From assembly GCA_021802085.1 (NCBI GenBank), contig JAKAAZ010000222.1, forward strand, positions 1 to 5,635: DNA of 5,635 bases, written 5' to 3'. Source of the stretch: Acidobacteriota bacterium. Its GTDB lineage: Bacteria; Acidobacteriota; Terriglobia; Terriglobales; Acidobacteriaceae. Positions 1 through 5,635 of this stretch are shown piece by piece (position 1 is the first letter of the stretch; each line of letters starts with the position of its first letter). Position numbers and translations under genes: made by a program. The notes beneath the pieces are model-generated. The model had not been told where the DNA came from. It did no database searches and saw nothing but the letters and a program-made list of their open reading frames with translations.

Positions 1-19
1 CAGTATCTGTAAATCCGCA

Positions 20-2611
20 CTAGTCGCTCCCGATGCGCATTTCGTAAAACGAGCGGTGCACGAAATAGAACGAGATGAGAAAGAATACCGCTGCAAGCAC
101 GTGGGTCAACACCGGGTTGGTGGCCGACAGTTGAACCGCTAGCTCGACAGCCAGCAAGCCAAAGAGTGTAGTGAACTTGATGACCGGATTGAGAGCCACC
201 GCGGCTGTGTCCTTGAATGGATCACCCACCAGATCGCCCACAACGGTCGCCTCATGCAGCGCCGTTCCTTTTTCGTGCAAGTCGACTTCGACGATCTTTT
301 TGGCGTTATCCCAGGCTCCCCCTGCGTTCGCCAGAAAGATGGCTGAGTAGAGCCCGAAGATGGCAATCGACACCAGATAGCCGATGAAGAAGAACGGATC
401 CAGGAAGGCAAAAGCCAACGCGGCAAAAAACAGCGAGATGAAGATGGTCAACATCCCGCTTTGCGCGTAGCGGGTACAAATGGCCACCACCTTCTTGCTG
501 TCTTCAGTGGAAGCTTTCGCGGCTCCTTCAATGTGGATATTTCTCTTGATGAACTCCACCGCACGGTACGCCCCTGTGGTCACCGCCTGGGTGGAGGCGC
601 CGACGAACCAGTTGATCACGGCACCGCCTGTCACCAGGCCCAGCAAAAAGGGAGCATGGAGCAGCGAGAGTTTGTCGACGTTTGTGGTGAGCGAGTTGGT
701 CAGAGCCATAATGGTGGCGAAGATCAGGGTAGTGGCGCCCACCACCGCCGTGCCTATCAACACCGGCTTGGCGCTGGCTTTGAAAGTATTGCCCGCGCCA
801 TCCGCTGCTTCCAGCATCTTTTTGGCGCGCTCAAAATCCACTTCCACGCCGTATTGCTTTTTCACTTCTTCACGCACACCGGGCTCGGTCTCAATCAACG
901 ACAGCTCATAGATCGATTGAGCGTTGTCCGTCACCGGCCCAAAAGAATCGACCGCGATCGTTACCGGTCCCATGCCGAGGAAGCCGAACGCAACCAGGCC
1001 AAAGGCGAACATCGGCGCAGCCAGAATCACGTTATCGAATCCCAGAGTGCTGACCCCGTAGCCAAGGGCCATTAAAATGATGACCGCCAATCCCAGGTAG
1101 TAGGCGGAAAAACTCCCGGAGACAAATCCGGACAGGATACCGAGAGCTGCTCCACCTTCCCTTGCCGACGCGACCACCTCTTTCACGTGACGAGCGGTGG
1201 TTGAAGTGAACACTTTGACAAGCTCAGGAATCAGAGCGCCTGCCACTGTCCCGCAGGAAGTGATCGTCGCCAGTTTCCACCACAGCGTGGGGTCCCCGCC
1301 CAACTGAGACAGCAGCAGCCAGGTGACGGGATAGGTTACGGCAATCGTCACGACCGAAGTGATCCAGACGAGTGAGGTGAGCGGTGCCTCAAAGTTCATT
1401 TCGGCCGCTTTGCTGTACCGCGCTTTGGAGATGATGCCGTTGATGTAATAGCCCGCAACTGCGGCCACCAGCATGGCTACGCGAACTGCAAAGAGCCAGA
1501 CCAGCAATTGCACTCCGGAGATAGCGTTCTTCGCGCCCAGAATGATGAATGCGATCAGGGCAACCTGGACTACGCCATAGGTCTCAAAGCCGTCGGCAGT
1601 TGGACCGACCGAATCGCCGGCGTTGTCTCCCGTGCAGTCGGCAATCACGCCGGGGTTGCGGGCATCGTCCTCTTTGACGTGGAAGACGATTTTCATCAGG
1701 TCGGCGCCGATGTCGGCAATTTTGGTGAAAATGCCGCCTGCCAGACGAAGTACCGCAGCGCCCAGCGATTCGCCGATCGCAAAGCCGATGAAACACGGCC
1801 CCGCATAATCCCCTGGAACGAAGAGAATAATGCTGAACATCAGCAGCAGCTCGATGGAGATCAGCATCATGCCGATACTCATGCCCGCCTTCAGCGGAAC
1901 ACTGAATGCGCGATACGGATTACCGCCCAGCGAAGCATAGGCGGCGCGCGAATTCGCCAGCGTATTCACCCGGATACCAAACCAGGCCACAAAGTAGCTG
2001 CCCGCCATTCCCAGCACGCTAAACCCAAGGATGATGATCACTTTCAGGGCGCTGAAGTGGAGCAACACAGCGAAATACGCCAGGATGACGACCGCGATGA
2101 AGGACCAGAGAAGCAGCAGAAATTTGCCCTGGTTGATCAGATAGGTTTTGCACGTCTCCCAGATCAACTGGGACACTTCCGACATTGATCGATGCACCGG
2201 CAGTCCCTTCAGGTGGACGTACATGATGAAGCCGAAGAGCATTCCCAAAAAGCAAAATAGAGGCCCATACATCAGCAGGCTGTGGCCGTTGATGCCCGGC
2301 TGCCCAAGAAATCGGACCTGAGTTAGATCTGGGAGCTTCAGATTGGCTTCGCCTCCAACTGGCGCCACAGGTTCTGCAAAAGCTGCACTTTTCCCGAGCA
2401 GGATGAGTGCGGTGATCACACTGGCGAATCTCCCCAATCGCGACGAAAGGAAACTGGTTTTCATACGCCCTCCCGGGTTCGCTCGTCGGATTTGCTGCAT
2501 GGCAGGTGTGCCGGTGTCGGCAGACAGGACATGACGCGCAAACAGCCACGCCGCAAAGAGCGACAGCACGCTCACGACGAAAACAAACCACACCCATGCA
2601 ATTACAGTCAC
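20..2611 (-). CDS. hppA: Membrane-bound ion-translocating pyrophosphatase (H+-PPase, divergent subfamily)
   Basis: Couples hydrolysis of pyrophosphate to pumping of H+ (possibly Na+) across the inner membrane. The 863-residue protein is very hydrophobic, with about 16 membrane segments, and carries the family's PPi/Mg-binding motifs: GGIFTKIADIGADL (292-305), EDDARNP (314-320), the Asp-rich stretch D325/D329/D333/D340 with E343, VDSFGPVTDNA (554-564), GAWDNAKK (765-772) and VGDLVGDPFKD (791-801). The first Asp-rich motif reads DCTGDNAGDS rather than the canonical DNVGDNVGDC, which I associate with a divergent subfamily. K611 in GNTFKA sits where K+-independent enzymes have Lys. The start is a GTG behind a perfect AGGAGG. 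Residues 1-49 precede a second possible start, Met50, which opens a signal-peptide-like segment (50-79, ending AFA) with its own GGGAGG. The usual TM1 and following helix lie at 111-164. Family is near certain; start and pumped ion are open. Confidence 0.95.
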   Translation of the reverse strand: MTVIAWVWFVFVVSVLSLFAAWLFARHVLSADTGTPAMQQIRRANPGGRMKTSFLSSRLGRFASVITALILLGKSAAFAEPVAPVGGEANLKLPDLTQVRFLGQPGINGHSLLMYGPLFCFLGMLFGFIMYVHLKGLPVHRSMSEVSQLIWETCKTYLINQGKFLLLLWSFIAVVILAYFAVLLHFSALKVIIILGFSVLGMAGSYFVAWFGIRVNTLANSRAAYASLGGNPYRAFSVPLKAGMSIGMMLISIELLLMFSIILFVPGDYAGPCFIGFAIGESLGAAVLRLAGGIFTKIADIGADLMKIVFHVKEDDARNPGVIADCTGDNAGDSVGPTADGFETYGVVQVALIAFIILGAKNAISGVQLLVWLFAVRVAMLVAAVAGYYINGIISKARYSKAAEMNFEAPLTSLVWITSVVTIAVTYPVTWLLLSQLGGDPTLWWKLATITSCGTVAGALIPELVKVFTSTTARHVKEVVASAREGGAALGILSGFVSGSFSAYYLGLAVIILMALGYGVSTLGFDNVILAAPMFAFGLVAFGFLGMGPVTIAVDSFGPVTDNAQSIYELSLIETEPGVREEVKKQYGVEVDFERAKKMLEAADGAGNTFKASAKPVLIGTAVVGATTLIFATIMALTNSLTTNVDKLSLLHAPFLLGLVTGGAVINWFVGASTQAVTTGAYRAVEFIKRNIHIEGAAKASTEDSKKVVAICTRYAQSGMLTIFISLFFAALAFAFLDPFFFIGYLVSIAIFGLYSAIFLANAGGAWDNAKKIVEVDLHEKGTALHEATVVGDLVGDPFKDTAAVALNPVIKFTTLFGLLAVELAVQLSATNPVLTHVLAAVFFLISFYFVHRSFYEMRIGSD
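2469..2474 (-). promoter_or_regulatory. Internal Shine-Dalgarno before hppA Met50
   Basis: On the minus strand GGGAGG lies 4 bases before an in-frame ATG at 2464 (Met50). Initiation here would give an 814-residue protein beginning with a typical signal peptide: charged MKTSFLSSRLGR, a hydrophobic core, then AFA before Glu80. It may be the true start or a second start. The site also encodes Pro-Gly-Gly-Arg of the longer form, so it could be fortuitous. Confidence 0.45.
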
Positions 2612-2616
2612 GAAAT

Positions 2617-2622
2617 CCTCCT
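2617..2622 (-). promoter_or_regulatory. Shine-Dalgarno of hppA GTG start
   Basis: On the minus strand AGGAGG lies 5 bases before the GTG at 2611. It is the reason for choosing this non-ATG start, which gives 863 residues. Confidence 0.7.
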
Positions 2623-2755
2623 ATAGTACGACTGAGCCGATTACTGCTGCAAGCGTTTAGCCAGATAGATAAATGTGATGCTTCTGAAGGGACAACGAAG
2701 TGTACCACTGGATTTTACAGGTCGAATGTGATGCGTCGCACACCCACCCGGGAGG

Positions 2756-2785
2756 ATATTCGCCGCTCTGACGTACACGTGTCAA
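2756..2785 (-). promoter_or_regulatory. Candidate hppA promoter
   Basis: On the minus strand a perfect TTGACA (2780-2785) is followed after 18 bases by GAATAT (2756-2761), a weak -10 match that keeps the important A and T. It would leave a leader of about 140 bases before the GTG. A second, nearer possibility is TAAAAT (2712-2717) with GCGACG (2734-2739) 16 bases upstream. Neither can be settled by eye. Confidence 0.35.
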
Positions 2786-2788
2786 CAG

Positions 2789-2844
2789 AAAAAACGTGGA
2801 ACGGGCGGATGCTATGGCTTATCCAACGAGAGGAAGCCGCCCGC
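2789..2844 (-). terminator. Candidate terminator downstream of DUF362 remnant
   Basis: Reading leftward from the end of the DUF362 remnant, GCGGGCGG (2837-2844) can pair with CCGCCCGT (2801-2808) as an 8-bp stem with one G-U pair and a 28-base loop. Six T residues follow (2789-2794), 6 bases beyond the stem. The large loop and the gap before the T-run make it a weak intrinsic terminator. It lies just upstream of the candidate hppA promoter, so it would insulate hppA from upstream transcription. Confidence 0.3.
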
Positions 2845-2873
2845 GGATGGCCCTGGCTATAAGAGTTTCTGGG

Positions 2874-3274
2874 TCAAGCCTGGCTGAATTTGGTGCGGAC
2901 CTGCGCAAAGTCCACTCGTCCCAGCCCGCGTTGCTCGGCGAGCTTCAAATACGGCAGCGGAGCGCTCTCCAGGTTCCAGTAGGCTTTGGCGACGTAGGCA
3001 TCCATGGCCACCGGATCGGTCCCCGCAACCAGGGTCTTCTTCAACGCGACATCTTCCAGATTGCCGCCTGTCGGGCCATTGCGCAGCAGCACGCGATAGC
3101 GTCGATCATGGTCAGGGTAGGCAGCATGAACGCCGCCAGGTCCACCAGGCTCGGATGGATCTGCCGATGCAGTCGGTTTCTCTGGCCACCCAGAATGCCG
3201 AACCAGTTCTTGAATCCCAGCGTGGCGCCAGTCAAGGCATGCTGCTTGGCGATGGCAAGCAGGACACAATTCCG
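2874..3274 (-). pseudogene. DUF362-family protein, truncated and frameshifted 3' remnant
   Basis: Two minus-strand reading frames together give the C-terminal part of a DUF362 protein, a family of uncertain function often found with iron-sulfur or Tat-exported proteins. The upstream frame (3274-3095) contains AKQHALTGATLGFKNWFG, then NRLH, SLVDLAAFM and PTLTMIDAI. The downstream frame (3095-2874) continues with RVLLRNGPTGGNLEDV, AGTDPVAMDAYVAKAYW and GLGRVDF, ending in TGA. The switch falls at 3093-3097, where losing one base from ATC-CGC-GTG explains it. A TAG at 3275-3277 closes the upstream frame, and no N-terminal half can be found further upstream, so at least half of the gene is missing. 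No recognisable start remains. The single frameshift could be a sequencing error, but the missing 5' part argues for a real pseudogene. A 151-residue ORF from 3329 covers only the last part in frame and has nonsense (Arg-run) at its start. Confidence 0.8.
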
Positions 3275-3277
3275 CTA

Positions 3278-3518
3278 CGCGCGCAGTTGGCCGCCTACGG
3301 CGACGCCTGGAACTGATTGTCTTGTCCACTGCCTAACAAGGGAAAATCGGTGACCCGCATCACGGCCCATCTTGCGCGCTTTCCAATCGTCCGGTGCTGC
3401 GCGAACCTGGGATTCGATGTCTCCCGGAAAATTGCAACAAAAATTGGAACCAAATCGCCGAGACCGGCGTATCTTGATGCAATCTGGATGCATTGCAGCA
3501 GAACAGCGGGGGTCGGAC
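3278..3518. other. Non-coding stretch between the DUF362 remnant and the zinc-ribbon gene
   Basis: No convincing gene on either strand. The zinc-ribbon frame is open back to 3372, but the extra residues look like random translation. Two small inverted repeats are visible: CGCCG/CGGCG (3456-3460 and 3465-3469), and TGCAAT/ATTGCA (3478-3483 and 3492-3497), the latter ending 21 bases before the ATG at 3519. No good promoter match was found for the downstream gene. Confidence 0.5.
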
Positions 3519-4076
3519 ATGTATTGCAGTCAATGTGGTCAAGCAGTGGGCGGACAGCCTCATTGCCCGAAATGCGGCGCGCCAACAGGCATCGCAGGCG
3601 TTGTGACGGCAGCGGTTGCTGGGATGGTACCGCTTTCCGTTTCCAGGGTCGCCCGGCATCTGCACACGCTCGGCATTCTATGGACGGTCTTCGCCGTCTA
3701 TTCAGTCCTCCGCTGGCTGCTGGTGCTACCGTTTCTTCACATGGCATTGGGCGGTGGTACCTGGATGCGCGGATCCGATGCGTGGATGATCGCGCCGTTC
3801 CATCCAAACGGCTGGCTTTTGCATTTGATCGCCATCGCTGTATTTGCGCGCGCCACTCTATCGCTGGCCGTGGGCACAGCCTTGCTGACGCGCCAGTCCT
3901 GGGGCCGCATCTTCGCCATCGTCATTGCTGTGCTCACGTTGATCAAGCCGTTTTTAGGCACGATCCTGGCGATCTATACCCTCTGGGTCCTGCTCGAACG
4001 ATCTGCGGACCAGAACTACGCCCAACTCTCCGCCGCGCGTCACGCATCCCCGCCCCCAGCCCTGGGTCGCCAGTAA
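3519..4076 (+). CDS. Zinc-ribbon membrane protein, function unknown
   Basis: The 185-residue protein starts with a short zinc ribbon, CSQCGQ...CPKCG, with ligands C3, C6, C16 and C19 (CxxC-x9-CxxC). A hydrophobic region follows, with about four membrane segments (roughly 51-77, 98-122, 129-143 and 144-160), then a short polar, Pro-rich tail. Similar ribbon-plus-membrane proteins are common in Acidobacteria; their role is not known to me. The ATG at 3519 is chosen because the ribbon begins at residue 3, as in relatives; the G-rich GCGGGGGTCGG just upstream is only a mediocre ribosome site. An in-frame ATG at 3477 would add 14 residues without recognisable content. The ribbon is presumably cytoplasmic and might bind a partner or metal. 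It lies upstream of hemB in the same direction, but a 119-base gap with a strong palindrome separates them, so co-transcription is doubtful. Confidence 0.85.
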   Translation: MYCSQCGQAVGGQPHCPKCGAPTGIAGVVTAAVAGMVPLSVSRVARHLHTLGILWTVFAVYSVLRWLLVLPFLHMALGGGTWMRGSDAWMIAPFHPNGWLLHLIAIAVFARATLSLAVGTALLTRQSWGRIFAIVIAVLTLIKPFLGTILAIYTLWVLLERSADQNYAQLSAARHASPPPALGRQ

Positions 4077-4090
4077 TCTGATGCACCCGG

Positions 4091-4129
4091 GCATTCCATC
4101 CTTTGCGGCTTTTGCAAAGGATGGAATGC
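4091..4129. repeat. Perfect 16-bp inverted repeat (intergenic palindrome or terminator)
   Basis: GCATTCCATCCTTTGC (4091-4106) is perfectly complementary to GCAAAGGATGGAATGC (4114-4129) around a 7-base loop, GGCTTTT. It starts 14 bases after the stop of the zinc-ribbon gene. No T-run follows on either strand, so it is not a classic intrinsic terminator, though a stem this long may still stop transcription or protect the mRNA 3' end. Read on the minus strand it encodes IPSFAKAAKDGMPG, which resembles spurious peptides I recall from Acidobacteria intergenic regions. That suggests a dispersed repeat family; this point is from memory. Confidence 0.8.
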
Positions 4130-4158
4130 AGTCGAACCCGTCGTCCCTCCGCTTCAAC

Positions 4159-4185
4159 TTGATTTCGATCCCCATGCGGTAAAAT
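4159..4185 (+). promoter_or_regulatory. Candidate hemB promoter close to the start codon
   Basis: TTGATT (4159-4164) and TAAAAT (4180-4185) are separated by 15 bases, slightly short for a housekeeping sigma factor. Transcription would begin near 4192, leaving only a few bases before the ATG at 4196. No Shine-Dalgarno sequence is visible in front of that ATG, which fits a leaderless or nearly leaderless mRNA. Confidence 0.35.
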
Positions 4186-4195
4186 CGATCCCACC

Positions 4196-5185
4196 ATGGA
4201 TTTTCCTCTGATACGAATGCGACGCCTGCGACGCTCCGAGCCGATGCGGACCTTGGTGCGCGAAACCCGTCTGCATCCCGGCGCGCTGATTGCCCCTCTC
4301 TTCATCTGCCCCGGCGAGGGCGTCCGCCGCGCCATCTCCTCCATGCCAGGCGTCTTCAATCAATCCATCGACGAAGCCATCAAGGACGCAACCGAAGCGG
4401 CCAAACTCGGCATTGGTGGATTTCTGCTCTTTGGCTTACCGGAGATGAAAGATGAACAAGCCACCGGTGCGTGGGACGATCACGGAATCGTCCAGCAAGC
4501 CCTGCGGACCATGAAGCGCGAACGCGCCCTCGATTCCACCCTGCTCATCGCGGATGTTTGCCTGTGCGAATACATGTCGCACGGCCATTGCGGCATCGTG
4601 CGCAGTGCGACCGGCGGTGCGTACGAAATTGAAAATGATTCCAGCGTCGAATTGATAGCCAAGACCGCCGCATCGCTCGCCCGTGCCGGTGCGGATATTG
4701 TCGCGCCCTCCGATATGATGGACGGCCGCGTCGCCGCCATTCGGGAAGCTCTCGACGACGAGCAATTGCACGACACGCCCATCCTTTCCTACGCATCCAA
4801 ATTCGCATCCGCGTTCTACGGGCCATTTCGCGAAGCCGCGGACTCCGCACCGCAGTTCGGCGACCGTCGCAGCTATCAAATGGACGGGGCCAATCGCCGC
4901 GAAGCGTTGCGCGAAATTGAACTCGATCTGTCCGAAGGCGCCGACATGGTCCTGATGAAGCCCGCGCTGCCGTATCTCGACGTTATCCGTGAAGCACGCG
5001 ACCGTTACGACGTTCCCCTCGGCGCGTATCAGGTTTCTGGCGAGTACTCCATGCTGCAGGCTGCATTTGAGCGGGGCTGGCTCGACCGCGACCGCGCCAT
5101 GCTGGAGTCCTTGATCTCCATCCGCCGCGCCGGCGCCGACTTCATCGTCACCTACTTCGCCCAGGCCGCCGCCAAACTTCTGTAG
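4196..5185 (+). CDS. hemB: Porphobilinogen synthase (delta-aminolevulinic acid dehydratase)
   Basis: Condenses two 5-aminolevulinate molecules into porphobilinogen, the second common step of tetrapyrrole (heme) synthesis in the cytoplasm. The 329-residue length is normal for the family. Visible signatures are RRLRRSEPMRTLVRET at the N-terminus; PLFICPGEG (35-42) and SMPGV (49-53); the zinc site DVCLCEYMSHGHCG (120-133) with C122, C124 and C132; APSDMMDGRV (170-179); the first substrate lysine K202 in SYASKFASAFYGPFR; the Schiff-base lysine K255 in MVLMKPALPYLD; and YQVSGEYSM (278-286). The three cysteines mark it as a zinc-dependent form. All expected catalytic residues are present and there is no frameshift. 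ATG 4196 is the first in-frame start and lacks a Shine-Dalgarno; ATG 4217 (Met8) is an alternative directly before the conserved RRLRRS. No other heme genes are in the window. Confidence 0.97.
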   Translation: MDFPLIRMRRLRRSEPMRTLVRETRLHPGALIAPLFICPGEGVRRAISSMPGVFNQSIDEAIKDATEAAKLGIGGFLLFGLPEMKDEQATGAWDDHGIVQQALRTMKRERALDSTLLIADVCLCEYMSHGHCGIVRSATGGAYEIENDSSVELIAKTAASLARAGADIVAPSDMMDGRVAAIREALDDEQLHDTPILSYASKFASAFYGPFREAADSAPQFGDRRSYQMDGANRREALREIELDLSEGADMVLMKPALPYLDVIREARDRYDVPLGAYQVSGEYSMLQAAFERGWLDRDRAMLESLISIRRAGADFIVTYFAQAAAKLL

Positions 5186-5201
5186 AGCGCTGTCCAGTTC
5201 T

Positions 5202-5207
5202 TATAAT
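5202..5207 (+). promoter_or_regulatory. Candidate -10 element of the cupin gene
   Basis: A consensus TATAAT begins 17 bases after the hemB stop. The -35 position at 17-base spacing reads TCTGTA, a poor match and overlapping the end of hemB. Transcription would start near 5214, giving a leader of about 32 bases. This suggests the cupin gene has its own promoter in addition to any read-through from hemB. Confidence 0.4.
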
Positions 5208-5235
5208 GGAAAGGAGCGGTGCATCTGCCGCAGCG

Positions 5236-5241
5236 AAGGAG
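5236..5241 (+). promoter_or_regulatory. Shine-Dalgarno of the cupin gene
   Basis: AAGGAG sits 4 bases before the ATG at 5246 and fixes that start. A second AAGGAG (5211-5216) precedes an in-frame GTG at 5219 by only 2 bases, too close to be the preferred start; it would add nine residues. Confidence 0.65.
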
Positions 5242-5245
5242 AATT

Positions 5246-5635
5246 ATGAGTACGCTCACCCATCCCGAAACAAAAACATCCGCAGGGCCAGCCACCGAAA
5301 ACAGCGCGGAGCAAGCTGCTCTGCTGTTCGAGTACAGTTCGGCGGCCGACCCGATCGCGTCCGGAAGCATCCCCCCGATTCCCTATGCTGAATTTCCCGC
5401 CGATCTCTACGCGACCGGTCCCAGCCGCATCATCCCGCTGGATCTGTCGCAGGCGCTGAAGTGTGCCGCGCCCGCCAGCACGCCGTCGCTTGCCGCCAGC
5501 TTTCTTCGCATCGAAGCCGGCGATCGAATCGAGACGTCTGCCAATTCGACCTCGGAACTTTTTTATGTCATTCGTGGAAAAGGCACGTCGACGATTGGCG
5601 ACAGGCAGATTGCCTGGTCGCAGGGAGATTTTTTT
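5246..5635 (+). CDS. Cupin-domain protein, 3' end outside window
   Basis: The first 130 residues of a protein still open at the window edge. Residues 1-40 are polar and low in structure. From about 80 a cupin fold is recognisable: SFLRIEAGDRIET, then SELFYVIRGKGTSTIGDRQI and WSQGDFF, with the typical pattern of beta strands and glycines. Aligned to the cupin motif G(X)5HXH(X)3E(X)6G, the protein has G92, S98, N100, E104 and G111: spacing is exact, but both metal-binding histidines are replaced by Ser and Asn. The style resembles the N-terminal half of gentisate 1,2-dioxygenase-like bicupins, in which a second cupin could carry the active site; that part is not in the window. Enzyme activity cannot be assigned. 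The gene follows hemB by 60 bases on the same strand and has its own -10-like element. Confidence 0.8.
   Translation, partial: MSTLTHPETKTSAGPATENSAEQAALLFEYSSAADPIASGSIPPIPYAEFPADLYATGPSRIIPLDLSQALKCAAPASTPSLAASFLRIEAGDRIETSANSTSELFYVIRGKGTSTIGDRQIAWSQGDFF

Noticed and set aside
461..1075. Long plus-strand ORFs opposite hppA (also 480-911 and 1508-2188)
   Set aside because: They lie entirely antisense to the clearly conserved pyrophosphatase and their translations are Arg/His/Gln-rich without recognisable motifs.
2019..2708. 229-residue minus-strand ORF overlapping the hppA 5' end
   Set aside because: It is an alternative frame of hppA and its upstream region; composition is Cys/Arg/Ser-rich and no domain is visible.
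2770..2783. Palindromic ACACGTGT (2775-2782) as an operator
   Set aside because: Only 8 bp, overlapping the candidate -35 element; not enough to claim a binding site.
2796..3353. 185-residue plus-strand ORF across the DUF362 remnant
   Set aside because: It is antisense to recognisable DUF362 coding sequence and has no motif of its own.
3456..3469. CGCCG-AGAC-CGGCG mini-hairpin
   Set aside because: A 5-bp stem is expected by chance in GC-rich DNA and has no T-run.
3372..3518. N-terminal extension of the zinc-ribbon protein
   Set aside because: The frame is open, but the residues show no conserved feature, whereas the ribbon begins right after the ATG at 3519.
3295..3807. Minus-strand ORFs opposite the zinc-ribbon gene, checked as a possible missing N-terminal half of DUF362
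   Set aside because: None contains DUF362 N-terminal features or a Tat signal; they are shadows.
3317..4081. 254-residue plus-strand ORF overlapping the zinc-ribbon gene in another frame
   Set aside because: The competing frame has CxxC-x9-CxxC and coherent membrane helices; this one is Arg/His-rich and featureless.
4436..4879. Minus-strand ORFs opposite hemB
   Set aside because: They are antisense to a fully conserved enzyme and carry no motif.
5206..5391. Small plus-strand ORF starting within TATAATG
   Set aside because: It is out of frame with the cupin gene, which has a good ribosome site and a recognisable domain.

Overview
The window looks like ordinary chromosomal DNA from an acidobacterium (Acidobacteriota, Terriglobia-like). 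This is an inference from moderately high GC, the divergent type of membrane pyrophosphatase, the zinc-ribbon/four-helix membrane protein, and a palindrome whose reverse-strand reading resembles intergenic palindromes I recall from that phylum. I found no mobile element, CRISPR array, tRNA, rRNA or defence system. The window does not appear to hold a new multi-gene system; the interest is in details of individual genes.

Layout. Positions 20-2611 (minus) hold a complete membrane-bound ion-pumping pyrophosphatase (hppA). It has an unusual N-terminus with two candidate starts, each behind a Shine-Dalgarno sequence. Positions 2612-2873 are non-coding and carry a candidate hppA promoter directly abutting a candidate terminator for the next locus. 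Positions 2874-3274 (minus) hold the truncated, frameshifted 3' part of a DUF362 gene, a pseudogene whose 5' part is absent. Positions 3275-3518 are non-coding. Positions 3519-4076 (plus) encode a small zinc-ribbon membrane protein. Positions 4091-4129 form a perfect 16-bp inverted repeat. Positions 4196-5185 (plus) encode porphobilinogen synthase (hemB), with a promoter-like sequence almost touching its ATG. Positions 5246-5635 (plus) begin a cupin-domain protein cut off by the window edge; its first cupin motif has lost both metal-binding histidines.

Working together. The genes do not form an obvious pathway. hppA (energy conservation from PPi) is transcribed leftward. The zinc-ribbon, hemB and cupin genes are read rightward, but each seems to have its own upstream signals and the gaps are 119 and 60 bases, so they need not be one operon. 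hemB supplies porphobilinogen for heme and related tetrapyrroles.
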